A stretch of 64,000 bases of DNA from Carboxylicivirga agarovorans. Lineage in GTDB: Bacteria > Bacteroidota > Bacteroidia > Bacteroidales > Marinilabiliaceae. The position numbers and the translations under genes were made by a program. Where the stretch lies: positions 62,001 through 126,000 of the forward strand of contig NZ_JBNGPA010000013.1 in assembly GCF_050589845.1 (NCBI RefSeq). The letters run 5' to 3'. Position 1 is the first letter of the stretch. Every line of letters starts with the position of its first letter. Shown in pieces: positions 26,869 through 35,739 of the stretch. The notes beneath the pieces were generated by a model, which ran no database searches, was not told the origin of the DNA, and worked only from the letters and a program-made list of their open reading frames with translations.

Positions 26869-29148
26869 TTACATGAAAGGATAGCCGATACTAAAGTAGG
26901 CCCTGGCTCTCCAGTCGTCAAGATTAGTACCAACGCCAAAGGTAATAGGTCCTATAATACTATTGATGGCTATTCCACCTCCAAATCCGATTATAGATTC
27001 TTTACGGCCCAGATAAAAGTTCTGCCCATCAAAGTCGTCGTTACCAAAGTTAGGACCGAATATCCCATTGACAACAGCGTGCGCATAAATGGTCTGTGTC
27101 AGGTTAAAGTTAAGTTTGACATTTGCTAAGCCATAATTCTCGGCTACCTTCTCACGGTAATTAAGTCCAACGAATGCAGCATCGCCTGTACTGATGTTAT
27201 AGGCTGTTCCTCCGATGTAATGCATGTCAAAGAAAGGTGCATCGGCAGAGAAAGCAGCCAATGAGATGCCTGTTTCAAAATAGGCGTTTTTAGATACGCT
27301 AAAGCACTTGGTGTAACGCACTGAGCCAGCCAGGTAATGATCATTTGGCGCATTTATATAGGGCTTTATAATGGCTTTAGCACTTTCGAGACCGTCATAG
27401 TAATCATAGGCATTAAAGTTTACTTTTCCGGCAAGGTGCAGGTGATGTCCCTTGGTTGCAAAGAATCGTTTGTTGAGGGTATTTCTGTCTATTAATAGTG
27501 TGCCATAAACAAATCCATTACCAAAGCGATCTACACCCTGGTCAAAGATCTCAGACAGGCCGGTCTCCTGGCTTACCCGAACTTCTTCCCAGTCAATTTT
27601 AGCTTTGATTATTGTTCGGGTTTTATAGGTCAGGAAGAGACCTGCGCCTCCCTGCATGCGATAATAATTCAGTGTTCCTGCAGTTTTCAGGTTTTCCTGG
27701 TAGATGGGTAAGGGCGTTCGTTCAAAATAGCCATCACCCACAAATCCGGTTTTTTGATGTTCTCCCAGGTAAGCAATAAGATCCCCATGAATACGAGGCT
27801 TCTCAGAAATATCAGCTGTAACTGAAAGGCGACTGTTCTTAACCAGGATGTTTCGAAAGGTCAGGTTGGTAATAATACCGGCTTTTAGCTCATTATCATA
27901 GTGGATAGAAAATTTAGCCTGTCCCAGTTTGGCTTCTTCCGTATTAAACACCAGTGTATAAATGGAATCATTGTAATGGAGGTCGTATGTAATATGGTTG
28001 TAGAAACGTGTTCCGATCAGGCGGCGAACTCCGGCATTGATCTGTTCATTGTTAACGGTATCTCCTTCATGAATTCCAAGTTTTGTTAAGAAGAAGTTTT
28101 TGGAGACGTGTTTGCGATTATTAATAATTATATCAGAAACAACCACATTTTCAGGTGTTGGCTCGTGTTTTACTTCTGAAGATATGGCAAATTGCTGCAG
28201 TGAGTCAGCCAGGTTTTTAAAGGTATCAAACTGCAGGCGCGCAGCTTGCTCACCACGCTCAACAATACTCTTACCGTCAAAGAAACTGGCCGATGTATAT
28301 GGGTGAAGTTCCGGAGTGATAATATAGTCGGTTTCTTCAACAGCTTTATCAAAAGCAATGTTGCTGCCTATCATGGCCGAAGTCATCAGGATTTCAGTAA
28401 TGCTTCTCAGTTCATCAATCCTGGGTTTGTCAGAAGAACCTACATTTACACCAATAATAATATCGGCTCCCATTTCTTTACAGGTAAGCACCGGGAAATT
28501 ATCTAAAACTCCACCATCAACCAGGTACATGCTGTCTTTTTCAACGGGTGTAAAAACAGATGGGATGGCCATACTTGCCCGCATGGCTTCAGATAAGTCA
28601 CCATCTTTAAATACATATGGCTTTCCTTCCACTAAGTCAACAGCTACACATCTGAAGGGAATTGGTAATTCATCGAAACTTTGACTGTTGGAGACATGCC
28701 ATGTAAGGTCAGAAAGCATTTCAGATATCCTTTGGCCACGCACCATTCCGGCTGGCAGTGTTAAACCTTTCTTATTGAGCTCAAATTCAAGTTGAAATCT
28801 ATTATAATCTGCTTTTTCTTCAGGAGTAACGTCTCTTAAAGGAATCTGATCACTAAGTACTACTGCCCAGTCAACATTGTTGACAATGGAATCTAATTGA
28901 TCGGCCGAATAACCTGAAGCATAAAGCCCTCCGATGATACTTCCCATACTTGTACCGGTTATATAGTCGGGTCGAATACCAGCTTCTTCAAGTACTTTAA
29001 TGACACCAATGTGAGCCAGACCTTTTGCTCCACCGCCACTCAATACCAATCCGATTTTGGGGCGTGTGTTGGTTTTGGTCGAATCTTGTGCTTCAATTTG
29101 AGCGATAAAGCCTACTATAAGGCAAAAGAGAGTCAGGTTTCGTATCAT
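26869..29148 (-). CDS. Patatin-like phospholipase with POTRA and outer-membrane barrel (type Vd-like)
   Basis: 759 residues. A signal peptide (MIRNLTLFCLIVGFIAQIEA) leads to a patatin domain: oxyanion GGGAKG, nucleophile elbow GTSMG, and the DGG of the Ser-Asp dyad (VDGGVLDNFP). Then comes a POTRA-like stretch (~335-410, VSDIIINNRKHVSKNFF) and a ~350-residue beta-barrel of the BamA/Omp85 type ending in aromatic residues (YFSIGYPFM). That layout matches PlpD/FplA-type proteins in which the barrel anchors or exports the lipase. Likely lipid acyl hydrolase at the cell surface or periplasm. It is 5 nt after the methyltransferase gene, so co-expressed with it. Confidence 0.9.
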   Translation of the reverse strand: MIRNLTLFCLIVGFIAQIEAQDSTKTNTRPKIGLVLSGGGAKGLAHIGVIKVLEEAGIRPDYITGTSMGSIIGGLYASGYSADQLDSIVNNVDWAVVLSDQIPLRDVTPEEKADYNRFQLEFELNKKGLTLPAGMVRGQRISEMLSDLTWHVSNSQSFDELPIPFRCVAVDLVEGKPYVFKDGDLSEAMRASMAIPSVFTPVEKDSMYLVDGGVLDNFPVLTCKEMGADIIIGVNVGSSDKPRIDELRSITEILMTSAMIGSNIAFDKAVEETDYIITPELHPYTSASFFDGKSIVERGEQAARLQFDTFKNLADSLQQFAISSEVKHEPTPENVVVSDIIINNRKHVSKNFFLTKLGIHEGDTVNNEQINAGVRRLIGTRFYNHITYDLHYNDSIYTLVFNTEEAKLGQAKFSIHYDNELKAGIITNLTFRNILVKNSRLSVTADISEKPRIHGDLIAYLGEHQKTGFVGDGYFERTPLPIYQENLKTAGTLNYYRMQGGAGLFLTYKTRTIIKAKIDWEEVRVSQETGLSEIFDQGVDRFGNGFVYGTLLIDRNTLNKRFFATKGHHLHLAGKVNFNAYDYYDGLESAKAIIKPYINAPNDHYLAGSVRYTKCFSVSKNAYFETGISLAAFSADAPFFDMHYIGGTAYNISTGDAAFVGLNYREKVAENYGLANVKLNFNLTQTIYAHAVVNGIFGPNFGNDDFDGQNFYLGRKESIIGFGGGIAINSIIGPITFGVGTNLDDWRARAYFSIGYPFM

Positions 29149-29153
29149 GGTTA

Positions 29154-29894
29154 CTAGCGGCTGTTTTTAATTAATATGACAGAACCATACATGTCTGGTA
29201 ATTCAACAAATACTTCAGGTATATGTTGTTCAAACTCATTAACAGCTTTTTTAACGCCATCCCAGTTGTGGTTATAATCATGAATGATAATAGCACCTGA
29301 AAGGCTCAGTTTAGGATAAAAATATTCCAGCGCATCGAGTGTTGACTGGTAGAGGTCTGCATCGATATGAACAAGGGCAAATAACTCTTCATTTATGCCT
29401 TCAGTTGTTGCCGGAAAAACACCTTCTTTAATCAAAAGCTTAGAGTTATCACCATCAATATATTTAAGAACTTCATCGGGGGAGGTATTGTCAAATTGTA
29501 CAGTTTGCGGGCGCACAGTGCCGTCGCAATCTTCTTTTATCACTTGTTTGGGTAGGCCGCTGAAGCTGTCAAACAGGTAAAAATCTTTCTCGGGGATATA
29601 GTGATGGATCAATTTTGCTGTTTCGCCTTTATAAACGCCAAGTTCTGCAATTGCTCCTTTAATTGATTGCTCTTTAATACGTTTGAGCTGGAGCCATATT
29701 GAGTAAAAACGCATTTTATCCTTAAACTTTCGTTCAAGCTTTAATAAGTCCTTGCTGTGCTTGTTTTTCTTTTGTTCGTCGAGCCACAAAAAGGGTTTAA
29801 ACAATTTATGTGTATAAAAACTCCAGAAATAGCTCAATGCCATTAAAGCTACCAGGTTGATTAAAACCAGGTTGAGAAATTGAATAAGTGTCAT
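29154..29894 (-). CDS. TylF/MycF-type O-methyltransferase family protein
   Basis: 246 residues. An N-terminal membrane helix (~8-26) is followed by a SAM-dependent methyltransferase of the TylF/MycF type: GAIAELGVYKGETAKLI, YLFDSFSGLP, and LVHIDADLYQSTLDAL with IIIHDYNHNWDGVKKAV. Family members methylate sugar hydroxyls of macrolides or cell-surface glycans with the help of Mg2+ (the Asp cluster). No polyketide genes are near, so glycan or other surface modification is the more likely use. Likely first gene of the operon with the patatin gene (5-nt gap). Confidence 0.82.
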   Translation of the reverse strand: MTLIQFLNLVLINLVALMALSYFWSFYTHKLFKPFLWLDEQKKNKHSKDLLKLERKFKDKMRFYSIWLQLKRIKEQSIKGAIAELGVYKGETAKLIHHYIPEKDFYLFDSFSGLPKQVIKEDCDGTVRPQTVQFDNTSPDEVLKYIDGDNSKLLIKEGVFPATTEGINEELFALVHIDADLYQSTLDALEYFYPKLSLSGAIIIHDYNHNWDGVKKAVNEFEQHIPEVFVELPDMYGSVILIKNSR

Positions 29895-30033
29895 ATTATT
29901 TAAGCATCATAGGTTGAAACAAAGATAAGTCAAATATAAATTAACAATTTTAAATATGCATAAAGTGATAAAAACAGCTTGTTAAGTGTGCTTTTTAAGT
30001 CACCGGAGAATGGAGAACAGAATGCGATTATTA

Positions 30034-30080
30034 TTGTTTATCGATAATTTATTAGTAACATTGTTATCGTTAAACGATAA
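30034..30080 (+). promoter_or_regulatory. DUF2975-HTH operon promoter with two palindromes
   Basis: A TTG at 30034-30036, 19 nt, then the -7 box TAACATTG at 30056-30063 form a Bacteroidota-type promoter. TTATCGATAA (30038-30047) lies between the boxes and TTATCGTTAAACGATAA (30064-30080) directly follows the -7 box; both share TTATCG/CGATAA half sites. They look like operators for the HTH protein of the same operon (autoregulation), which is inferred. Confidence 0.6.
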
Positions 30081-30090
30081 TTGCAAAGGT

Positions 30091-30924
30091 ATGATGAATA
30101 GAAAGATTGTTTTTTCGGTTTTAAAGCAAGTTTCAAATTGGGGATTTTGGCTTTGTTTCTTATTCCTGATATTGGCTGTTGTCTTTGAAATATTTTCCAA
30201 AGATGGTTCAATAGGATCAATATCCATGGGTACTCACCATTCGAAAGGATATTCTCTTCCGGTTAAGGTTAATATTAATTACCCAGATTCTGTTTTTGTA
30301 TATAATAGAGCTAATCATTCTAGCACTGTTTCTTATCATTATGGTAGCAATCAGGAATTTGCTGATAGCTTAAGGCGGCAGGCCCTTGTCGACTATGGAA
30401 GTGCTCTTACTTCATCGACATATAATCGTTTGAAACAACGTTTTGTTTTAAAAGAAGATAATGATGTAACTCTTATATGTAGATCATTTAGTCGATTAGA
30501 TGGTTATATTGTTGCCAATTCGGACAACTGGATGGTGAAGGCCATGTTGATTATTTATACTTATATTCATCTTATTCTGCTTGTTCTGGTTTTTTATCAT
30601 CTTGCAGGTTTGTTTGCTATTCTGAGTAAACAATTGTCTTTTAATGGAGAGATATACAGAGAAGTGAATAAGATCAGTTATTTGCTTATTTTCTACGTAT
30701 TGCTAAAACTTGTTATTTCAGTAGCTATGGCATTATTTGGTTGGTACATCAGATTTGAATCATATACAAATGGAATACCTAATATATTACCAATGAATAT
30801 AGATATCCGCGCAAGAATTGATTTTGAATTCACATTATTCATTGTTGGATTATCTTTGTGGGGTTTGAGTGCATTACTTAAAAGAGGAAATTTTATTGAA
30901 TTGGAAAACAATTTAACCATTTGA
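30091..30924 (+). CDS. DUF2975-family membrane protein
   Basis: 277 residues from the ATG at 30091 (the next codon is also ATG; the frame is open further upstream but the palindromic promoter sits there). Four predicted membrane helices: WGFWLCFLFLILAVVFEIF near the N-terminus; AMLIIYTYIHLILLVLVFYHLAG; YLLIFYVLLKLVISVAMALF; and FTLFIVGLSLWGLSALL. A large external loop lies after the first helix. The layout matches DUF2975 proteins, which are often paired with a small Xre-like HTH gene, as here (1-bp gap). The proposed role is a membrane partner that senses a signal for the regulator. Function unproven. Confidence 0.82.
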   Translation: MMNRKIVFSVLKQVSNWGFWLCFLFLILAVVFEIFSKDGSIGSISMGTHHSKGYSLPVKVNINYPDSVFVYNRANHSSTVSYHYGSNQEFADSLRRQALVDYGSALTSSTYNRLKQRFVLKEDNDVTLICRSFSRLDGYIVANSDNWMVKAMLIIYTYIHLILLVLVFYHLAGLFAILSKQLSFNGEIYREVNKISYLLIFYVLLKLVISVAMALFGWYIRFESYTNGIPNILPMNIDIRARIDFEFTLFIVGLSLWGLSALLKRGNFIELENNLTI

Positions 30925-30925
30925 T

Positions 30926-31144
30926 ATGCCAATAGTTATTAAACTGGATAGAATGCTGCAAAAACGTAATATGAAAAGTGCAGAATTAGCTGCTTTGGTT
31001 GGCATTACTACTGCCAATCTGTCGATACTAAAAACAGGTAAAGCAAGAGCGATTCGCTTTTCAACTCTTGAAGGCATCTGTGAAGTGCTTAAATGTCAAC
31101 CTGGTGATATTCTTGAGTATGTTGATGAAGCCGGTAAATTCTAA
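30926..31144 (+). CDS. YozG-like Xre-family HTH regulator
   Basis: 72 residues, a single helix-turn-helix domain: SAELAALVGITTANLSILKTGKARAIRFSTL is the HTH core, then EGICEVLKCQPGDILEYV. Short Cro/C1-type regulators of this YozG kind form operons with DUF2975 proteins. It overlaps nothing and starts 1 bp after the DUF2975 gene. It probably binds the TTATCG...CGATAA palindromes before the operon. Confidence 0.87.
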   Translation: MPIVIKLDRMLQKRNMKSAELAALVGITTANLSILKTGKARAIRFSTLEGICEVLKCQPGDILEYVDEAGKF

Positions 31145-31163
31145 ACTTATTTTTTTTTAATAT

Positions 31164-32138
31164 ATGACTACCATGAAATCTATTAAATTCCTTTTACTTC
31201 TATTGATCACTATTACCGCCTGTCAAACACCTGACAGTCCAAAGCAGGAGTGGGCGATCGCCTTGCATGGCGGAGCCGGTAATATGGATAAGGCAAAGTT
31301 TTCTGAAGCTGATATTAAAAACTATGAAGTGGCCTTACAGGATGCTTTGGAGCTGGGAAAAAAGGCTTTGACTGAAGGGCAATCTGCGATTGATGTAGTA
31401 GAGTTAGTTGTTCGAAAACTTGAAGATAATCCCTTGTTCAATGCCGGCAAAGGTTCTGTTTTTACCAATGATGGTCGTAATGAACTGGATGCTGCCATTA
31501 TGGATGGCAGTAACTTAAATGCCGGAGCCGTAGCCGGGGTAGGTGATATTCGAAATCCTGTTAGTGCTGCCCGACTGGTGATGGAAAAATCACCTCACGT
31601 TTTATTGATTGGTAAAGGAGCCTCATTATACGCATCCCAAAATGGCATTGAACTGGTAGATAGTTCGTATTTCTATACTGAAAAAAGGTGGCAACTGCTG
31701 CAACGCTCTTTGCAAAAGGCTGGCAAGAATGGTACTGTTGGGTGTGTAGCTCTGGATAAAAATGGCAATCTGGCTGCTGCCACATCAACTGGAGGAATGA
31801 ATAATAAACGTTACGGTCGTGTTGGTGATGTACCAATCATCGGAGCCGGCACCTATGCCAATAATAATACCTGTGCAGTATCAGCAACCGGACATGGTGA
31901 GTACTATATTCGTTATACCGTGGCCCACGATATTTCTGCCTTAATAGAATATAAAGGATTGAGCTTAAACGAGGCTGCACGGAATGTTGTGAATGGTAAA
32001 CTAAGCAATGAGGCTGGAAATGGTGGCATTATCGCTGTTGATAAAAACGGAAATATTACTCTTGAGATGAATTCGACAGGTATGTTCAGGGGCTGGGCCA
32101 ATTCAACGGGAGATGAGGGTGTTGCAATATTTAAGTAG
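31164..32138 (+). CDS. Isoaspartyl peptidase / L-asparaginase (Ntn hydrolase) lipoprotein
   Basis: 324 residues. A lipoprotein signal ends at ITAC (Cys20; Cys17 if the ATG at 31173 is used). The plant-type asparaginase family is clear: WAIALHGGAGNMDK, FNAGKGSVFTNDGRNELDAAIMDG, and the self-cleavage site NGTVGCVALD, whose Thr becomes the N-terminal nucleophile of the beta subunit. It hydrolyses beta-aspartyl dipeptides and asparagine. The lipoprotein signal suggests an envelope location, unlike the cytoplasmic E. coli IaaA. It lies 19 nt after the HTH gene and may be read through from that promoter. Confidence 0.92.
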   Translation: MTTMKSIKFLLLLLITITACQTPDSPKQEWAIALHGGAGNMDKAKFSEADIKNYEVALQDALELGKKALTEGQSAIDVVELVVRKLEDNPLFNAGKGSVFTNDGRNELDAAIMDGSNLNAGAVAGVGDIRNPVSAARLVMEKSPHVLLIGKGASLYASQNGIELVDSSYFYTEKRWQLLQRSLQKAGKNGTVGCVALDKNGNLAAATSTGGMNNKRYGRVGDVPIIGAGTYANNNTCAVSATGHGEYYIRYTVAHDISALIEYKGLSLNEAARNVVNGKLSNEAGNGGIIAVDKNGNITLEMNSTGMFRGWANSTGDEGVAIFK

Positions 32139-32162
32139 TTGGATGTTAGCTACGATGAACAA

Positions 32163-32204
32163 AAAAGACATAAGTTCCGTTAATAAGCGGTTCCTATGTC
32201 TTTT
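32163..32204. terminator. Terminator hairpin between convergent genes
   Basis: Arms AAAAGACATA (32163-32172) and TATGTCTTTT (32195-32204) with A-run before and T-run after; serves the isoaspartyl peptidase gene and possibly the convergent lysA. Confidence 0.75.
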
Positions 32205-32244
32205 ATTCATTGTTTTTATGTCGTAATTACTTACCGGCTTCTCT

Positions 32245-33399
32245 CTATATTTCATCAGAGTAGTAGGCCGATGGCAATGCGCGCAGATTATAGCGGTTAG
32301 CCATTATTTCGCCATATGCACCAGCTGATCGAATAGTGATGAGGTCGCCCCTGTTAGTCTCTGGTAGATCCACTGCTTTACCAAAACAGTCGCTTGATTC
32401 GCATATTGGTCCTACCACGTCATATTTCTCAATGGCTTTGTCAGAGCTTAAATTCTCAATCTTGTGATAGGCCTGATACAGGGCAGGACGAATTAAGTCA
32501 CTCATACCCGCATCTACAATTGCAAACTTGGTGTTAACACCATTTTTAACATACAGTACTTTAGTTAATAAAGCACCACATTGTGCAACTATTGAACGCC
32601 CCAGTTCAAAATGTAATTCCTGGCCTGGCTTCAGTTCTAAAAACTCATCAAATATTTTAAAGAAGCTTTTGAAGTCAGGAATGGACTCAGTGTCTGGTTG
32701 TTCGTAGTTAATGCCTAATCCGCCACCAACATTAACCACTTTAGGTAATATCTGGTGACTGATAAACCACTCCTGTAGTTCATTAACCCGTATGCAAAGA
32801 TCTTTAAATGACATCAGATCAGTTATCTGTGATCCAATGTGGAAATGAATGCCTTCCAGTTCAACATGATTGAGGTTCTTAAGGACTTCAATCACATTTT
32901 CCAAATCCCACTGGTTAATTCCAAACTTATTTTCTTCTAAACCAGTTGTTATATAGTGGTGGGTATTAGCATTCACATTAGGGTTAATGCGCAAAGCTAC
33001 TTTAGCAACTTTTCTTTTCTTTTCAGCCAGCTCGTTAATGATCTCCAATTCGGGAATAGATTCAACATTGAAACATGCTATATCGTTGTCTAAACCAAGG
33101 TTTATTTCCCAATCGGCTTTTCCAACTCCTGCAAATACAACTCCTTCGGCATTAAAACCGACTTCTAAAGCCTTTTGAACTTCATAACCACTTACGCAAT
33201 CGGCACCAAAACCCGCCTCTTTAATTGAGTTAAGGATACGATCGTTGGCGTTTGCTTTTACAGCATAATGTACTTTAAAACCGTATTCGCCTGCTTCCTT
33301 TTTAACAGCATCCAGTGTTGCATGCAGTAAGTCAATATCGTAAAAGTAAAACGGTGTTTGAAGTTGATTCAAGGCATCAACCGGAAAATTAAAATTCAT
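32245..33399 (-). CDS. lysA: Diaminopimelate decarboxylase
   Basis: 384 residues from the ATG at 33399 (MNFNFPVDALNQLQTPFYFY), 7 nt after the lysC stop. PLP-dependent fold III decarboxylase: HYAVKANAN holds the PLP lysine, HFHIGSQ and GGGLGINY the phosphate-binding elements, and GPICESSDCFGK the catalytic Cys from the C-terminal domain. It converts meso-diaminopimelate to lysine, the last step of lysine synthesis. Co-transcription with aspartate kinase puts the first and last steps of the pathway together. Confidence 0.95.
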   Translation of the reverse strand: MNFNFPVDALNQLQTPFYFYDIDLLHATLDAVKKEAGEYGFKVHYAVKANANDRILNSIKEAGFGADCVSGYEVQKALEVGFNAEGVVFAGVGKADWEINLGLDNDIACFNVESIPELEIINELAEKKRKVAKVALRINPNVNANTHHYITTGLEENKFGINQWDLENVIEVLKNLNHVELEGIHFHIGSQITDLMSFKDLCIRVNELQEWFISHQILPKVVNVGGGLGINYEQPDTESIPDFKSFFKIFDEFLELKPGQELHFELGRSIVAQCGALLTKVLYVKNGVNTKFAIVDAGMSDLIRPALYQAYHKIENLSSDKAIEKYDVVGPICESSDCFGKAVDLPETNRGDLITIRSAGAYGEIMANRYNLRALPSAYYSDEI

Positions 33400-33406
33400 T
33401 CGTTTG

Positions 33407-34720
33407 CTAATTAAATAGTTTATCACTCAATAGGTTTAAAGCCTCCTTTTTGTCCTGTGCATTGATCAGCAAAGATAAATTAAAATTGCTACCCCCGTAT
33501 GATATCATACGAATTGGTATATTTTTTATAGCATCAAATATTTTATTGGCATATCCTCTGTTCTCCGCTATTAAATCACCGACCACACAAACAATCACTT
33601 TATCATGATCCACTTCAACAGTTCCATACTTTTTCAGATCACTTACAATTTCGTTCAGATGCTTGTTGTCATCTATTGTTACAGAAACACCAACCTCCGA
33701 GGTTGTAATCATATCAATAGGTGTTTTGTAACTTTCAAATATCTCAAATACTTTACGCAAGAAACCATAAGCAAGTAACATGCGTCCTGACTTTATCTTA
33801 ATTGCAGTAATGCCATCTTTTGCAGCAACTGCTGCCATTCGCTCCTTATTCTGCTTTGATGAGATAAGTGTTCCTTCAGCCTGTGGCTCCATGGTATTCA
33901 GCAGTCGAACAGGAATGTTAGCCAGTTTAGCTGGTAATACGCTGGTTGGGTGAAGTATTTTAGCACCAAAATAGGCCAACTCAGCAGCTTCATCAAACGA
34001 CAGTTCTTTTATGCTTTGCGTATTTTCCACATAACGAGGGTCGTTATTATGCATGCCATCAATGTCAGTCCAGATCTGAATTTCATCAGCGTTGATCGCA
34101 GCACCAATTAAGGATGCAGAATAATCGCTGCCACCGCGTTGCAAATTATCTATTTCACCAAAGGCATTTCTACATATGTACCCTTGTGTGATGTATATTG
34201 TATGATCACCTTGTTCTGATATTGCAGTTTGAATATGATCTTTAATATAATTAGCATCAGGCTCATTGTTCTTGTCTATTCGCATGTAATCTAACGCGGG
34301 TAATAGCGCAGAGCTCTTTCCGTTTTCCTGAAGATAATAATGAAACAGTGCAGTCGAAATTAATTCTCCCTGTGCAAGGATCGCCTTTTCTTCGAATACC
34401 GTGAACATGTCAATGGTGAACGAACGAATGAAGTTGAAGTGAGATTTGATCAGTTCCTTACCCTTATTGATATACTCCTCACTTTTATATAATTGCTCAA
34501 CTTCTTGTTCGTATTTTTGCTCAAGGTTGGTAATTATTTCATTAGCACCATCATGGTTCTTCTTGTAAAGATAATTGGCAATTTCAACCAGGCTGTTGGT
34601 TGTGCCTGACATGGCCGACAAAACAACAATTTTTTGATGACCGTTATCTATAATATCAGCTACTTCTTTCATGCGTTGAGCTGAGCCAACTGATGTTCCA
34701 CCAAACTTTAGTACTCTCAT
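33407..34720 (-). CDS. lysC: Aspartate kinase
   Basis: 437 residues from the ATG at 34720 (MRVLKFGGTSVGSAQRM), the usual kinase start; the frame extends four codons to a TTG. The kinase domain shows KFGGTSVG, RGGSDYSASLIGAAI and IWTDIDG; two ACT domains follow at ~300-437 (TTSEVGVSVTIDD), where lysine or other end products normally act. It phosphorylates aspartate, the committed step to lysine, threonine and methionine. No homoserine dehydrogenase is fused, unlike ThrA. First gene of a two-gene operon with lysA. Confidence 0.93.
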   Translation of the reverse strand: MRVLKFGGTSVGSAQRMKEVADIIDNGHQKIVVLSAMSGTTNSLVEIANYLYKKNHDGANEIITNLEQKYEQEVEQLYKSEEYINKGKELIKSHFNFIRSFTIDMFTVFEEKAILAQGELISTALFHYYLQENGKSSALLPALDYMRIDKNNEPDANYIKDHIQTAISEQGDHTIYITQGYICRNAFGEIDNLQRGGSDYSASLIGAAINADEIQIWTDIDGMHNNDPRYVENTQSIKELSFDEAAELAYFGAKILHPTSVLPAKLANIPVRLLNTMEPQAEGTLISSKQNKERMAAVAAKDGITAIKIKSGRMLLAYGFLRKVFEIFESYKTPIDMITTSEVGVSVTIDDNKHLNEIVSDLKKYGTVEVDHDKVIVCVVGDLIAENRGYANKIFDAIKNIPIRMISYGGSNFNLSLLINAQDKKEALNLLSDKLFN

Positions 34721-34760
34721 TTCAAATCTCAATAATGATTGTTCACAATAACTTATTTGG

Positions 34761-34768
34761 CAAAATTA
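34761..34768 (-). promoter_or_regulatory. Candidate lysC promoter (-7 box TAATTTTG)
   Basis: TAnnTTTG match on the minus strand 40 bp before the lysC start. No TTG lies at the usual -33 spacing, so support is moderate. Confidence 0.4.
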
Positions 34769-34975
34769 TAAGAATATTATGCATGATTACTCTCAAATTG
34801 AAAGAAATGTTTATCTCTGAATTTTGATTATTAACAAATTACGTGCGCTAGCGATAAAAACAACTAAAAATAACAAAGAGTTAAAAATATAACAACAAAT
34901 ATTATTTTCATGATATTCGTGTATTATTTAAAGTTTTAAACAATATGTGTGTTTTTACTTTAACTAAAATGGGCC

Positions 34976-34983
34976 TACCTTTG
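34976..34983 (+). promoter_or_regulatory. engB promoter (-7 box TACCTTTG)
   Basis: Good TAnnTTTG match 19 bp before the engB ATG, giving a very short leader. Confidence 0.6.
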
Positions 34984-35002
34984 CTGAAAATACGAGAACT
35001 CA

Positions 35003-35599
35003 ATGGAAATTCTTTCAGCTCAGTTTCATAAAAGTAGTGCCAAGGCTAGTCAATGTCCAAAAGAGGACCGACCTGAATATGCATTTATAGGACGCTCTAA
35101 CGTAGGGAAATCATCGTTAATAAATAAGCTTTGTAAACGCAAGGCTCTGGCAAAGACATCATCGACTCCCGGGAAAACCCAGTTGATAAACCACTTTGAT
35201 ATTGATGGCAAGTGGTTTTTGGTTGATTTACCTGGTTTTGGCTACGCTAAGGTATCCAAAACCATAAGAGCGACGTTTGGTGCCTTGATAACCGATTATA
35301 TTTCCAGTCGTAAGAATCTGATGTGTTTGTTCGTATTGATAGATTCGCGCATACCTATGCAGGAAATTGATCTGTTATTTATGAACTCGATGATTGAAAA
35401 TGGTGTACCCATATCCATCGTATTTACGAAAACGGATAAATTGAATAAAACACAATATGCTACCAATATGAAGCATTATGAAGAGAAGTTGCTTGAATAT
35501 TGGGAAGAATTGCCTCCTGTATTTTATACGTCTGCAAGGAGTGGAGATGGAAGTGAAGCCTTACTGGAATTTATTGAAGAGCTAAATGATAAGTGGTAA
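35003..35599 (+). CDS. engB: Ribosome biogenesis GTPase EngB/YihA/YsxC
   Basis: 198 residues. All G motifs are visible: G1 GRSNVGKSSLIN, G2 region SSTPGKTQ, G3 DLPGFGYAK, G4 TKTDKL and G5 TSARSG. EngB is a small TRAFAC GTPase needed for late 50S subunit assembly. It is complete and of family length. It precedes prs by 140 bp in the same direction; each gene has its own promoter-like box. Confidence 0.95.
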   Translation: MEILSAQFHKSSAKASQCPKEDRPEYAFIGRSNVGKSSLINKLCKRKALAKTSSTPGKTQLINHFDIDGKWFLVDLPGFGYAKVSKTIRATFGALITDYISSRKNLMCLFVLIDSRIPMQEIDLLFMNSMIENGVPISIVFTKTDKLNKTQYATNMKHYEEKLLEYWEELPPVFYTSARSGDGSEALLEFIEELNDKW

Positions 35600-35686
35600 G
35601 GTTCAATATAACAGGTGTTTATGGTGGTGTTGTAACAATTATACTTTTTTATGAGATTTGTTCATGTTAAGAAAATATGAATTGCT

Positions 35687-35694
35687 TACCTTTG
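35687..35694 (+). promoter_or_regulatory. prs promoter (-7 box TACCTTTG)
   Basis: TAnnTTTG match 45 bp before the prs ATG, followed by GCA as often seen at Bacteroidota promoters. Confidence 0.6.
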
Positions 35695-35739
35695 CACCCA
35701 CAAAGCAACATTGAAATAATCTGATAAACATCAATTTAA

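Noticed and set aside
34721..35002. Lysine riboswitch before lysC
   Set aside because: The spacer is AT-rich without the long conserved multi-stem pattern; only a promoter-like box is seen.
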